From an uncultured Chloroflexales bacterium (GTDB taxonomy: Bacteria; Chloroflexota; Chloroflexia; Chloroflexales; Chloroflexaceae): a DNA stretch of 47,333 nt. Location of the stretch: assembly GCA_937967405.1 (NCBI GenBank), contig CALCJV010000059.1:1-47333 (forward strand). The letters are read 5' to 3'. Shown here piece by piece: positions 7,973 to 16,633 of the stretch. The position numbers and the translations under genes were made by a program. Numbering within the stretch: the first letter of the stretch is position 1; each line of letters opens with the position of its first letter. Under the pieces are notes generated by a model. That model did not search any database, was not told where the DNA came from, and saw nothing but the letters and a program-made list of their open reading frames with translations.

Positions 7973-10889
7973 GCCCGCCAAACTGTACGCCTAGCCCGCG
8001 CTGATCGTTTTGGCGCGGGTCGGCTTGGGCTGGAACCCACCCGTCGCTCGTGAGCCGAAGCAGCAGACTTCCGGTAGCAGCCGGGGGAATCTGGGCTGGA
8101 TCAAGCACAATCGTATATTCGCGCCACGCTTCCTCTAATGTGAAGCATCCTAGCGGCGTGAAGCTCAAGCTATCGTGCGTAGCAGGCGACCACGCCACTG
8201 TCTCTGGGGCAGCCGTCACACACACCTCTGCGGGCCCAAGTTGCGCTGGGCGGTTGCCGCCCGCAAGCGTGAGGTTCAGCACTGCCGCCGGATCGCCGAC
8301 CCGCCACGCCACCCGCAATAGCGCATCCCCATTCGTCCACGCATACACCGTGCCATCGGCAGCCACTTCGGGCAGATAGAAGCCGCGCACCTGTGCCGCA
8401 AAGTCGCGGGCCGTGATCGGCAGGGGCACGGTGGGCAAGCTGCCCGCCTGATCTGGCTCAACCCGATAGCGGGTGAAATCGAGGCTGAGCAGGGCTACAT
8501 TGCGTGGCTTCTGGTTGGTGAGTTGCTCGAATTCGGGTACGCGCAGGGTCAGGTCATCAAGGCGGGTTAAGCGCATGCCGGGCAGCACCAGATCAGCTCC
8601 ACTGGCACTCAGCAGGAGTTGCACCTCGCGCCCTTGGGCCTGCCAGTAGGCCACCTGCTGCGCGAGTGGTTCGGCATACGTGCCGGGATTGCTGCTCTTG
8701 ACGGGTAAGGCATTCACGCCAAAGCCGAAGCGCAGCGGCGTAGCCACTAGATCAGGCACGTCGCGGCTCTGGCTGGCGGTGGGCGCACCGCCCCGCACCA
8801 GCAAGACGGTGTCGGTCTCAATCTGGGCGGCTGTGTCCGCGAGGGTTGCCACTGCCCCGTGATACTCGATGTGGCGATAGACTGGGCGACCTGTCCACGC
8901 AAAGAATGCCACCAGCAGCAGTGCGGCACTCGCGGCACTCATACGGCGCATGCGCCCCGCCCAGCCTTGCACCAGTGGGCGAGGCCCTGCCAGTTGCACC
9001 AGTGCATAGGCGATGGCAAGCGAGAAGGTGGGGTAGGCAATCGGTACGAAGCGGCGCAGGATATAGATGTAGGTCTGATCGGTTGTGCCGTAGGTATCGC
9101 GCACAAAGAAGAACGTGCCTAGCAAGCCCACCACCAGAAACAGCCACGAAGCCCGGCTTAGCCCGCGCCACCACCAGAGCGCAAAGCCCACCACCCCTAG
9201 CACCACCCCTAGCGGCGAGAGATACCAGCCGATCCGCACGAGATTGGCAAGCGGAACCATCCGGCGCGGATCGCCGCCGGGCGGTGGTTCGGGGATGGCA
9301 ACTGGCGCACCAACGTAGCCCTGCAAGATCAGGCAGGCATCGGCTTCAGGCGCAAGCCCAGCCTGCCCCTGCCAGTTCTGCGGCAGAAGACACACGGGCA
9401 GCTCAGCCAGCAATGCGGGCGTAAGGATTTGCGGGCGCACGATATAGGCATAGCCTGCCAGCAATAGGATCAGCAGAGCTATGCCGCCGCGTAGCCAGTC
9501 TTGCCAGCGCACAAGTTGCTGCTCAACCCAACGCACCGGTGTTTGCCACCGCCACAGCACCAGCACGAGGGCCATGCCCCCACTGAGCAGAGCCAGTTCG
9601 CGCCAGATTTGCAGCGGGTCTTTGAAGGGGCTACGGTTGGTGGTATGGTAGACCTCACGCAGCAGCGGGGTGATGAACGGCTGGGCGATGTAGGACGTGA
9701 GCGCAAAATCTTGCAGGCGAGCGAATGCGGTATCAAAGAAGTAGGCCCGTGCAATGAGAATGATGTGCAGCGCGGCGTGGATTACCATCGTCGCTAGGGC
9801 AAGGCTCATCACCGTCTGCGGGCCATGCCACCGCCGCGTGAGCCAGCAGTAGCCAAGATAGGCCAGCACTGGCGCAAGCACGAGAAACGCATCTATACGA
9901 TTGAGCGCAAGCTGCCCGAAGGCAATCCCCGCAAGGCCAGCATAGGCCAGCCGCGCTCGGCTCGGTAGGGGCGGGTTGCCGTAGAGCGCGGCAAACGCAT
10001 ACAGCCCCGCAAAGATCAGGAATTGTGCGGCGGTTTCGGCGGTGCTATAGCGCGAGAACCAGACCTGCACCGTATTCAGCGCAAGCAGGAGGAAAGCCAA
10101 CCCCCCCCCCCATACGCCCATCAGCTGCCGCCCTAGCATGCCCACGCTCCATGCACCGAGTACGCCCAATACACCCGGCGCAGCTAAGCCGCCATATACG
10201 CCAAAGATGCTGGCGAGCAAGCCGATCCACGCCGAGAGCAGGTGCAGGTGTTGGGGCACGATCCGCCCGCGCTCCAGTTCGCCCTCATTGATGAAGAAGC
10301 CCGCCGTGTAGAGCCGCGTGGCAATAAACCGTTCCGGGTTCTGCACACCGAGAAAGTTCGAGCGGGCTTGTTCGGCGGCTCCGCGCAGCACCGAATCCGC
10401 AGCTTGCGCCTGTTGCCCTAGCTCAGCGAGCAGTGGGTCATACTGGACAAGGCTCCCCGTGCGGGCTATCGCCAAGCCGGTACTCGCATAGACCCCCGCA
10501 TCGCGTGCGCCAAGCACCGTCTCAAAGGGCGGCAGCACCAAGCCAAATGCCAGTGCTCCAATCAACGCAAAGGCGGCTACCTCGTACCATTGGGCACGGC
10601 GCGGCGTAGCCTCCGGCGGGCGCGGCAACGCGGGCACACGGCGGGCGAGCAGCCCCAGCCCGCCGCAGATTAACGCGACGATGAGAAGCTGTAGCCACAA
10701 GCTGAATACGCCCACACTTGCCAGCAGCAACGCCAGCCAGCCACTGAGCAGGGTACTCGCCACTACGCGCACGTAGCCGCTCGTGAGCGGATCGAGATGC
10801 GGGAGGGCAAGACGACAGAAGAGCCAGCCGGGCAGGTAGAAGAGCAATGGCAGGGCAAACAGGGCCCGCAGCAATTCCAGCAAATTCAA
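7875..10889 (-). CDS. Large GT-C-type membrane glycosyltransferase (GT39/ArnT-like)
   Basis: About 1,004 residues. The first 600 or so contain a dozen hydrophobic helices. The loop after the third helix contains GARDAGVYASTGLAIA (Asp130), comparable with the catalytic acidic loop of polyprenyl-phosphate-dependent GT-C enzymes such as PMT and ArnT. A largely non-membrane C-terminal domain follows (about 665-990). It probably moves a sugar from a lipid carrier to a protein or envelope glycan outside the membrane. No ATG or GTG precedes the first helix; I place the start at a TTG (10889) behind AGGAG, 11 bases upstream. The coding strand has eleven consecutive G at codons 260-263. The last 30 or so codons run antisense through the 107-residue gene and look like an extension past a lost stop. 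It is the third gene of an operon with the M20 peptidase. Confidence 0.75.
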   Translation of the reverse strand: MNLLELLRALFALPLLFYLPGWLFCRLALPHLDPLTSGYVRVVASTLLSGWLALLLASVGVFSLWLQLLIVALICGGLGLLARRVPALPRPPEATPRRAQWYEVAAFALIGALAFGLVLPPFETVLGARDAGVYASTGLAIARTGSLVQYDPLLAELGQQAQAADSVLRGAAEQARSNFLGVQNPERFIATRLYTAGFFINEGELERGRIVPQHLHLLSAWIGLLASIFGVYGGLAAPGVLGVLGAWSVGMLGRQLMGVWGGGLAFLLLALNTVQVWFSRYSTAETAAQFLIFAGLYAFAALYGNPPLPSRARLAYAGLAGIAFGQLALNRIDAFLVLAPVLAYLGYCWLTRRWHGPQTVMSLALATMVIHAALHIILIARAYFFDTAFARLQDFALTSYIAQPFITPLLREVYHTTNRSPFKDPLQIWRELALLSGGMALVLVLWRWQTPVRWVEQQLVRWQDWLRGGIALLILLLAGYAYIVRPQILTPALLAELPVCLLPQNWQGQAGLAPEADACLILQGYVGAPVAIPEPPPGGDPRRMVPLANLVRIGWYLSPLGVVLGVVGFALWWWRGLSRASWLFLVVGLLGTFFFVRDTYGTTDQTYIYILRRFVPIAYPTFSLAIAYALVQLAGPRPLVQGWAGRMRRMSAASAALLLVAFFAWTGRPVYRHIEYHGAVATLADTAAQIETDTVLLVRGGAPTASQSRDVPDLVATPLRFGFGVNALPVKSSNPGTYAEPLAQQVAYWQAQGREVQLLLSASGADLVLPGMRLTRLDDLTLRVPEFEQLTNQKPRNVALLSLDFTRYRVEPDQAGSLPTVPLPITARDFAAQVRGFYLPEVAADGTVYAWTNGDALLRVAWRVGDPAAVLNLTLAGGNRPAQLGPAEVCVTAAPETVAWSPATHDSLSFTPLGCFTLEEAWREYTIVLDPAQIPPAATGSLLLRLTSDGWVPAQADPRQNDQRGLGVQFGGLKPDQASRAPAPPAHRSVRRVGWQRQCCSAQR
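10101..10111 (-). repeat. Poly-G tract (11 G on the coding strand) inside glycosyltransferase gene
   Basis: Eleven consecutive C on the plus strand, read as TGG GGG GGG GGG (Trp260-Gly263) in the membrane glycosyltransferase. It is by far the longest homopolymer in the window. Gain or loss of one base would truncate the protein after about 260 residues. Confidence 0.9.
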
Positions 10890-10941
10890 GGCAGGGTATG
10901 CTCCTGATTGGATCGTGTCATCGTGCTCGATGATAGCACGG

Positions 10942-12114
10942 CTACACCGCGCCGGATAACACGCGCCGCGTAAGTTCCATGTAGACCTGTGTGCCCAGCA
11001 GCAACTGCTCGATGCTGAGATGCTCATCAATGCGGTGCAGTTGGGTTGGATCGCCGGGCCCCAGCACAAGCGTCGGGATGCCGAGCCGTCCCGCCGTTGC
11101 GCTGCCGTTGGTGCAGTAGGCCGGGGCACACGTCTGCGCGGGCAGCCCCACCGCCTGCACACTCGCTAGAGCCGCCTGTAAGAACGGATGCTCGGCAGCG
11201 ATGGCCCACGCCGCATGGAAATCAGGGCCCCGGAGCGTTGCGCCCGTGTAGGCTGCGACCTGCACTTCTGGCACGATCACCTGCACCCTATCGCCAAATG
11301 GAGCCAACGCCGCCTGTATTTCAGCCAGAACATGGGCTTGTGTTTCGCCCCGCACCAGCCGCCGATCCCAGCGGGTAGTACAAAGATCGGGAACCATGCC
11401 CGTGCCGGGATACGGGGCACTGACAATCTCAACCAACTCCAAGACACTTGCGCCCAATACCGGATCGTGGTGAGGGGGTAGCTCACGCAATACGCGGATC
11501 ACTTCCATCATCGTGTAGACCGCGTTATCGCCCATGTGTGGCGTTGAGCTGTGCGCGGGCGTGCCCAGCGTCGTGACACAGATGCCCGCCCGGCCCTTGT
11601 GCCCCACCCCCACCTGTAGTGCCGTGGCCTCGCCAATCACCACCAGATCAGCCGGATGCTCACTCAGGATAGCGGCAAGAGCCTCGCCTTCGTAGGCTTC
11701 TTCGGCAACACTCGCGGAGACGGTGAGCGTGCCATGCAGGTCGGCACGCGACACAAACGCCGCCGCACAGATCATCGCTGCGACAGGGCCCTTCATATCC
11801 ACCGTACCGCGCCCCCAGATCGCACCATCGGCAAGCTCTGCGCCAAACGGATCACGCCGCCACAAGGATCGGGCGGTTGCCGGTACAGTATCCAGATGCC
11901 CATCGTAATGCAGGCGCGTGCCTACTCCTGCACGCCCGTGAATGCGTCCAGTGACACTCCCATACGTCCCTACGTATACTTCATCGTAACCGAGCGCACG
12001 CATCCATCGTTCGGCCACTGCCGCAGCGGCAGCTTCGCGTCCGGCGTAACTTTCGGCTTGCACCAGTTCGCGGCAACAATCAATGACCATTTGATGTTGT
12101 TCATCATTCAGCAC
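10942..12114 (-). CDS. M20-family metallopeptidase/deacylase (YgeY-like)
   Basis: A 390-residue cytoplasmic zinc hydrolase of the M20 (ArgE/DapE/CPG2) family, which cleaves amide bonds of amino-acid derivatives or small peptides. Visible motifs: YDGHLDTVP (first His ligand and Asp), GRGTVDMKG (bridging Asp), VAEEAYEG (catalytic Glu and ligand Glu), GEAT, and the dimerisation-domain HSSTPHMGDN. The sequence most resembles the YgeY-type hydrolases; the substrate cannot be read from sequence. I prefer a GTG start at 12114, which overlaps the upstream gene by 11 bases and follows GTGAGG by 9 bases. ATG codons at 12153 and 12186 are alternatives but would give deeper overlaps. A hairpin (CGTGCT 10922-10927, AGCACG 10935-10940) lies between it and the glycosyltransferase. 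Confidence 0.88.
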   Translation of the reverse strand: MLNDEQHQMVIDCCRELVQAESYAGREAAAAAVAERWMRALGYDEVYVGTYGSVTGRIHGRAGVGTRLHYDGHLDTVPATARSLWRRDPFGAELADGAIWGRGTVDMKGPVAAMICAAAFVSRADLHGTLTVSASVAEEAYEGEALAAILSEHPADLVVIGEATALQVGVGHKGRAGICVTTLGTPAHSSTPHMGDNAVYTMMEVIRVLRELPPHHDPVLGASVLELVEIVSAPYPGTGMVPDLCTTRWDRRLVRGETQAHVLAEIQAALAPFGDRVQVIVPEVQVAAYTGATLRGPDFHAAWAIAAEHPFLQAALASVQAVGLPAQTCAPAYCTNGSATAGRLGIPTLVLGPGDPTQLHRIDEHLSIEQLLLGTQVYMELTRRVLSGAV

Positions 12115-12709
12115 GGGAGCTAGCCTCACTTTCGGGTATCGGTGGCGCGGCATGGGGCAACCCATCCGGCGGCTCCAGTAAATCATCGAGATAGGCTATC
12201 GCCTCCCCGTTAGGGGTACACAACAGCGTGGTGAAACTCTGCTCGTGGAGATGACGATAGAGCCGCTCCTGCGCCCGCAGCCAACGCTCGCCCTGCGAGC
12301 GGGGCACGGCTTCCTGCAAGCCATACGTGCCCAGATAGAATGCTTCGGCAATATTGACGCGCACAAAGCAGCGGTGCACGGGTGCGTCATTACTGTTATC
12401 GGTGCTGCTCGTGCGGCGTTTCTCTAGCACCTGCACCACCAGCACTGTTGGCCTACCCATATAGTCGCGCCAGCCACTGCCGCCCATCAGCCAGACCAGC
12501 GCAAAGCCAGCCACAATGAAGATCGCCGCTATGTAGATCGGGGCATTCATAAACACCCCCAGACACATGCCAAGATTAAATACGACGAAGCCGCCCAACC
12601 CCGCCACAAAAACTTTGGTGGTAGCCGTGTCATGCACCTGCATCCGCGCCACATTGTAGATGCGCGTCCAGTTTACGGGTGACGGCGATGACGGTGGTGG
12701 TTGTGGCAT
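12104..12709 (-). CDS. Membrane protein of unknown function, first gene of M20/glycosyltransferase operon
   Basis: A 201-residue protein with two adjacent membrane helices at about residues 34-77 (FVAGLGGFVVFNLGMCLGVF and YIAAIFIVAGFALVWLMG), short Pro-rich N-terminus and a soluble C-terminal half. The cytoplasmic part contains VLVVQVLEKRRTS and a WLRAQERLYRHL helix, with no motif I recognise. AAAGGAGC before the ATG at 12709 sets the start; the frame upstream of this lacks a ribosome-binding site. Its stop overlaps the GTG of the M20 peptidase, so translation is likely coupled. A TGG-TATCAT element at 12796-12804 is the likely promoter of the three-gene operon. Confidence 0.72.
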   Translation of the reverse strand: MPQPPPSSPSPVNWTRIYNVARMQVHDTATTKVFVAGLGGFVVFNLGMCLGVFMNAPIYIAAIFIVAGFALVWLMGGSGWRDYMGRPTVLVVQVLEKRRTSSTDNSNDAPVHRCFVRVNIAEAFYLGTYGLQEAVPRSQGERWLRAQERLYRHLHEQSFTTLLCTPNGEAIAYLDDLLEPPDGLPHAAPPIPESEASSRAE

Positions 12710-12795
12710 TGGTTTGCTCCTTTTGACACGGGCATCGCAGATAAGGCGGTGCAACGATGGTGGAGTGGATGGGGTTGTTGTCCACACCCGCTTCT

Positions 12796-12804
12796 ATGAT
12801 ACCA
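12796..12804 (-). promoter_or_regulatory. Extended -10 element (GTGGTATCAT) of the minus-strand operon
   Basis: On the minus strand GTGG-TATCAT lies about 85 bases before the ATG at 12709. The same word occurs before both DUF4058 genes and before the 74-residue gene at 41816. The -35 region is weak here. Confidence 0.4.
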
Positions 12805-12905
12805 CGAACTCCGCCGCTTACCTGTGCCCCGCGAATTGCCCAACCAACGCAGCCTCACGTCAGGTTGCGCTGTTGCCGTAAGCTATCGCAAAACATGTGC
12901 TGTTA

Positions 12906-12914
12906 TGGTATCAT
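12906..12914 (+). promoter_or_regulatory. Extended -10 element upstream of DUF4058 gene
   Basis: TGG-TATCAT, 33 bases before the ATG at 12948. No good -35 box. It faces the divergent element at 12796-12804. Confidence 0.4.
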
Positions 12915-12947
12915 AAATAGGGAATAACCCGAACAGGAGGCACCACG

Positions 12948-13760
12948 ATGGACTCACCGTTTGCTGGCATGAACCCCTACCTCGAAGAGCCGAGTATGTG
13001 GCCCGATGTGCATAACAGTCTGATCACCGAAATCCGTAACCAGATTCAAAATGCCCTCGCGCCCAAGTATCGCGCCGTGATTACGCCCTACACCGCCTTC
13101 GAGAGCATTGAGATTGCCCCTGTGCGAGCCGTCCTGCCCGACGTGGGCGTACTCGAGACCCCGCCCCCGCGCTCAGCACCTAGCGACATTGCCGTAGCCA
13201 CGGCCGTTGCGCCCGCCGTAGCCATCGAAGCCGCCCCACTCACCCTCCCCGCCCTGATGGAAGTTCCAGTTGAATATGCCCGCATCGAAATTCGCACCGT
13301 GCGCGACTCCATCCTCGTCACCGCGATTGAACTGCTCTCGCCCGCCAATAAACGCCCCACCCGCACCGGCGCAGAAGCCTATGAAAGCAAGCGGCAAGAA
13401 CTCTTCCGCAGCCGCGCCCACCTGCTCGAACTCGACCTGCTGCGCGGCGGCGTGCGCCCACAGGTCGCCCGCCCCCTGCCCGATGCCCCCTACTTCATCT
13501 TCCTCAGCCGCGTCGAGCGTCGCCCCTACCTCGAAATCTGGCCCCTCTCGCTCCGTCTCCCAATCAAGCCCGTGCCAATCCCGCTGCGCCCCCCCGACCC
13601 GCCCGTGCCCCTCGATCTCGGTGCGGCGATCCACGCCACCTACCGCCGCGCCCGCTACGATCTGGCAATTGATTATACCCAAGCCCCGCCTGCCCCCCTG
13701 CTCACGCCTGAAGACAGCCACTGGCTCGATCAGCACCTACGGGCGGCGGGCCTGCGCTAG
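12948..13760 (+). CDS. DUF4058 family protein, copy 1
   Basis: A 270-residue cytoplasmic protein of the DUF4058 family, whose function is unknown. It starts with the family signature FAGMNPYLEEPSMWPDVHNS, and has the conserved central parts YARIEIRTV, LVTAIELLSPANKR and a Lys/Arg-rich helix (YESKRQELFRS) followed by LLELDLLRGG. Conserved Asp, Glu and Lys residues in the IEIR...TAIELLSPxNKR core recall the restriction-endonuclease-like fold, which is an inference only. CAGGAGG lies 8 bases before the ATG. A second copy lies at 39521. It is a single-gene unit between divergent and tandem promoters. Confidence 0.85.
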   Translation: MDSPFAGMNPYLEEPSMWPDVHNSLITEIRNQIQNALAPKYRAVITPYTAFESIEIAPVRAVLPDVGVLETPPPRSAPSDIAVATAVAPAVAIEAAPLTLPALMEVPVEYARIEIRTVRDSILVTAIELLSPANKRPTRTGAEAYESKRQELFRSRAHLLELDLLRGGVRPQVARPLPDAPYFIFLSRVERRPYLEIWPLSLRLPIKPVPIPLRPPDPPVPLDLGAAIHATYRRARYDLAIDYTQAPPAPLLTPEDSHWLDQHLRAAGLR

Positions 13761-13807
13761 CCTGCTCCGTTGAGCAGCCCCCATCCACCCACACTGTGTG
13801 AGAGCCA

Positions 13808-13816
13808 TGCTATAAT
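13808..13816 (+). promoter_or_regulatory. Extended -10 promoter of mltG operon
   Basis: TGC-TATAAT, a perfect extended -10, 47 bases before mltG. The -35 position (CCCACA) is poor, as expected for an extended -10 promoter. Confidence 0.6.
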
Positions 13817-13863
13817 GGCGCGGTGAAACGATACAACAGAGGTTTTACACGAGGTTTGCCACA

Positions 13864-14943
13864 ATGCGATACATACGTGCCGTGATGCTCGGCATCACGC
13901 TTATAGCTCTGGTAGTAGCTTGCGGAAGCTACGCCCTCCTGCGTGAGATACGCGCTACAGGTGGCAGCAGCAATGTGCCCGTTGAGGTTACGATTGCGCC
14001 CGGGGCCACCACGAGCGATATTGCGACAATCCTTGCCCGCGAGGGTCTGATCAGCCAGCCACTCCTATTCACCTCGATTGTGCGGGCCCAAAACCTTGAC
14101 GGCAAGCTGCAAGCCGGACGCTACTTGCTCACACCCTCGATGACCATGAATGAAATTCTGATCAATCTCCAGTTCAGCCGCGTGGAAGAAGTGCAGTTCA
14201 CTGTTCCGGAAGGCTTACGGCTAGAGGAGATTGCTGCGATTGTGGAGGAGACCGGGGTTGTATCCAAGCAAGCCTTCCTCGATGTGGTTAGCAACGCGGA
14301 GCCGTTCAAAGCGAACTACTTCTTGCTCAATTCACTGCCCCCCAATGCCTCCCTCGAAGGCTACCTCTACCCTGACACCTACCGCATCTCAACCACAGCC
14401 AGTGCAGAGGAGATTGCCAGCGTCATGCTGGATCGCTTTAGTCAGCTCTATATTGAGAACGTAGATCAAGTGGTGCGTGTGCCTAACGTCAATGTCCATC
14501 AAATCGTTACGATGGCATCAATTGTGCAGCGAGAGTCAGCGCGGATTGACGAAATGCCGCTGATCGGAGCGGTATTCTGGAATCGGCTTAAGCCAGAGAA
14601 TGTCGCCGAGACCGGCAACGGGCGGCTCCAAGCCGATGCGACCGTCCAGTACGCACTCGGCTTCAGCGAAGAGGAGCAAACGTGGTGGCGCAAGAAATTG
14701 ACGGACACCGATCTGCGCGTAGACAGCCCATACAACACCCGTGAACGGCCGGGCTTGCCGCCGGGGCCAATTGCTGCGCCGGGCCTCGATGCACTCCTCG
14801 CCGCTGCCCGCCCCGATGAAAGTGACAACTACCTCTACTTCGTGGCAAGCTGTGCGCTTGATGGAACTCACAAATTCGCTTCATCCTACCCAGAGTTTCA
14901 GGAATACGAGCGTGAGTGGCTGGCCTGTAGCGGTGGTTCGTAA
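13864..14943 (+). CDS. mltG: Endolytic murein transglycosylase MltG
   Basis: A 359-residue membrane-anchored enzyme of the YceG/MltG family, which cuts nascent peptidoglycan strands and so sets glycan length. One N-terminal helix (about 5-27) anchors it, a LysM-like region follows (VEVTIAPGATTSDIATIL), and the catalytic core is at about 160-350. The catalytic glutamate is in ASIVQRES (Glu224). Further conserved parts are YLYPDTYRI, FWNRL, LQADATVQYALG and PGLPPGPIAAPG. Length and order are normal. It is the first gene of a plus-strand operon with aroE and a prepilin-peptidase-like protein; mltG next to aroE and YqgF-type genes is a common bacterial arrangement. Confidence 0.95.
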   Translation: MRYIRAVMLGITLIALVVACGSYALLREIRATGGSSNVPVEVTIAPGATTSDIATILAREGLISQPLLFTSIVRAQNLDGKLQAGRYLLTPSMTMNEILINLQFSRVEEVQFTVPEGLRLEEIAAIVEETGVVSKQAFLDVVSNAEPFKANYFLLNSLPPNASLEGYLYPDTYRISTTASAEEIASVMLDRFSQLYIENVDQVVRVPNVNVHQIVTMASIVQRESARIDEMPLIGAVFWNRLKPENVAETGNGRLQADATVQYALGFSEEEQTWWRKKLTDTDLRVDSPYNTRERPGLPPGPIAAPGLDALLAAARPDESDNYLYFVASCALDGTHKFASSYPEFQEYEREWLACSGGS

Positions 14944-14968
14944 GCCGATTGGCAAGGGGGATGTAACC

Positions 14969-15868
14969 ATGACGACCTACCGCGCTGGCATCATTGGCGA
15001 TCCGGTTGAGCATAGCCTCTCACCAGCTATGCACACCGCCGCGTTTCAGCAGCTTGGCTTGGATGCGGTGTATGAACGGTGGCCTACACCCGCCGCCGCC
15101 CTGCCGACGCGGATTGCCAGCCTGCGTGCGCCGGAGATACTCGGGGCGAGTGTAACGTTGCCGCACAAGTTGGCGGTGATCCCCCTGCTCGATGGGTTAG
15201 AGCTTGATGCAGCGCGGATCGGGGCCGTCAACACGATCTACAAGCGCGAGGATGGAGCCTTGATCGGCGCAAATACCGACGCGCCCGGCTTCCTCGAATC
15301 GCTCCGGATCGATGGCAACTTCGATCCGGCGGGCACGACGGCACTTATCTTGGGAGCCAGTGGAGCTGCCCGTGCGGCCGTGTTTGCACTGCTCGATGCG
15401 GGTGCAGCGCAGATTATCGTTGCCAACCGTTCGCTTGCGCGTGCTGAGCATCTCCTTGCTGATGTGCTCAATAGCCTATACGATGAGGCAGGTGGCACGA
15501 ACAGTCATACTGCATCTACGCCTGACACCCCGCCGCGACTCATTGCGCTTGCCCTTGATGATAGCGATCTGGGTGATTGGCTCACCCAGAGCCACCTGCT
15601 TGTGAATGCAACAGCACTCGGCTGGCACGGTGACGAATCGCCCCTGAGCAATCTGCCTCTTCCCGCCCACCTCCTCGTATGCGATATGGTCTATCGCCAA
15701 ACCAGCCTGCTTAAGGCGGCACAGGCCGCCGGGGCCCGCACCCTCGATGGCTTTGGCATGCTGCTACGACAGGGGACGCAGGCCTTCACGCGCTGGACGG
15801 GGCAGCCTGCACCAGTGGACGTGATGCAGGCCGCCTTGCGTGAGTCGCTTCAGACCCGCCCTGTATGA
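14969..15868 (+). CDS. aroE: Shikimate dehydrogenase
   Basis: A 299-residue NADP-dependent enzyme that reduces 3-dehydroshikimate to shikimate in aromatic amino acid synthesis. The substrate domain has EHSLSPAMH and the catalytic VTLPHK (Lys67) and GANTDAPGF (Asp104) motifs. The Rossmann fold has GASGAARA and the NADP-phosphate-binding NRS. The C-terminal segment DGFGMLLRQGTQAF is typical. The frame is open further upstream, but AAGGGGG 8 bases before the ATG at 14969 and the family N-terminus set the start. It overlaps the next gene by ATGA, so translation is coupled. An acidic insertion near residues 170-185 (DEAGGTNSHTASTPD) lengthens it slightly compared with typical AroE. Confidence 0.95.
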   Translation: MTTYRAGIIGDPVEHSLSPAMHTAAFQQLGLDAVYERWPTPAAALPTRIASLRAPEILGASVTLPHKLAVIPLLDGLELDAARIGAVNTIYKREDGALIGANTDAPGFLESLRIDGNFDPAGTTALILGASGAARAAVFALLDAGAAQIIVANRSLARAEHLLADVLNSLYDEAGGTNSHTASTPDTPPRLIALALDDSDLGDWLTQSHLLVNATALGWHGDESPLSNLPLPAHLLVCDMVYRQTSLLKAAQAAGARTLDGFGMLLRQGTQAFTRWTGQPAPVDVMQAALRESLQTRPV

Positions 15869-16632
15869 ACTCGCTGCCGCCCCTGCCAATACTTGGACTG
15901 CTCATTGTGGGTGGGTTGTTGCTTGGGAGCCTGCTCAACATTGTGATCATCCGCCTGCCCCGCGAACGTCAGCTGCTCCGCACGCCGTTGCACTGCACCC
16001 GCACGGGCGAGCCATTGGCGTGGTGGCAAGTAATCCCGCTGTTGGGCTGGCTGATCCAGCGTGGGCGCAGCCGCGATGGTCGCCGCCTGCACTGGATGTT
16101 CCCGCTGGTTGAGATCATCAGTGCCACCTTACCGGTGGTGTTTTACCTGCATTACGGTTTCTCAGCAACCTTCGCCTACCTCCTGCTGGTGGCAAGCATC
16201 TTGATTATTACGGGGGCAATAGATTGGCTCCACCGCTATATCTATACCTTCGTCATTCTGGGTGGGGCCGTGCTGGTCTTGCTGGCGGGCTTTGCCATTC
16301 CGCAGATCACCATCATCAATGGGCTACTCGGCGCACTGATCGGCGGGATGGGCTTCCTGATCTTGTACATGCTGGGCAGTATCCTCTTTCCAGCAACCTC
16401 TGTACCCTTCGGCTTGGGCGATGTATATCTCGCCATTTTTATTGGGGCAGCAGTTGGCTTGACCCGCATGAGTACGCCGCTCCTGTATGGCATCCTCATG
16501 GCGGGCGTGCTCTCGGCGGGGGTATTGCTCATGCGAACTGTATTCAAGCGCGAGACCCCTCAGTATATCGCCTACGGCACATTCCTCTGCTTGGGCACGC
16601 TGCTGTATCTTGCGATCTATGGATTAGCTTGA
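15865..16632 (+). CDS. Type IV prepilin peptidase-like A24 membrane protease
   Basis: A 255-residue polytopic protein of the A24 aspartic protease family, which cuts and methylates type IV pilin-like precursors. About seven helices are visible. The two catalytic aspartates are in GAIDW (Asp120) and the GxGD motif FGLGDV (Asp186). The N-terminal cytoplasmic domain, which in PilD has four zinc-binding cysteines in two CxxC pairs, keeps the surrounding pattern (HCTRTGEPLAWWQVIPLLGW, then RGRSRDGRRLHW) but only Cys44 remains, so zinc is not bound here. That loss is known in several PilD-like enzymes, which can stay active. No pilin or assembly genes are nearby. ATGA overlap with aroE. Confidence 0.9.
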   Translation: MNSLPPLPILGLLIVGGLLLGSLLNIVIIRLPRERQLLRTPLHCTRTGEPLAWWQVIPLLGWLIQRGRSRDGRRLHWMFPLVEIISATLPVVFYLHYGFSATFAYLLLVASILIITGAIDWLHRYIYTFVILGGAVLVLLAGFAIPQITIINGLLGALIGGMGFLILYMLGSILFPATSVPFGLGDVYLAIFIGAAVGLTRMSTPLLYGILMAGVLSAGVLLMRTVFKRETPQYIAYGTFLCLGTLLYLAIYGLA

Positions 16633-16633
16633 G

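Noticed and set aside
13173-13736. Gly/Glu-rich minus-strand frame opposite DUF4058 copy 1
   Set aside because: Antisense shadow; a similar one exists opposite copy 2, as expected from shared codon use and not from a real gene.
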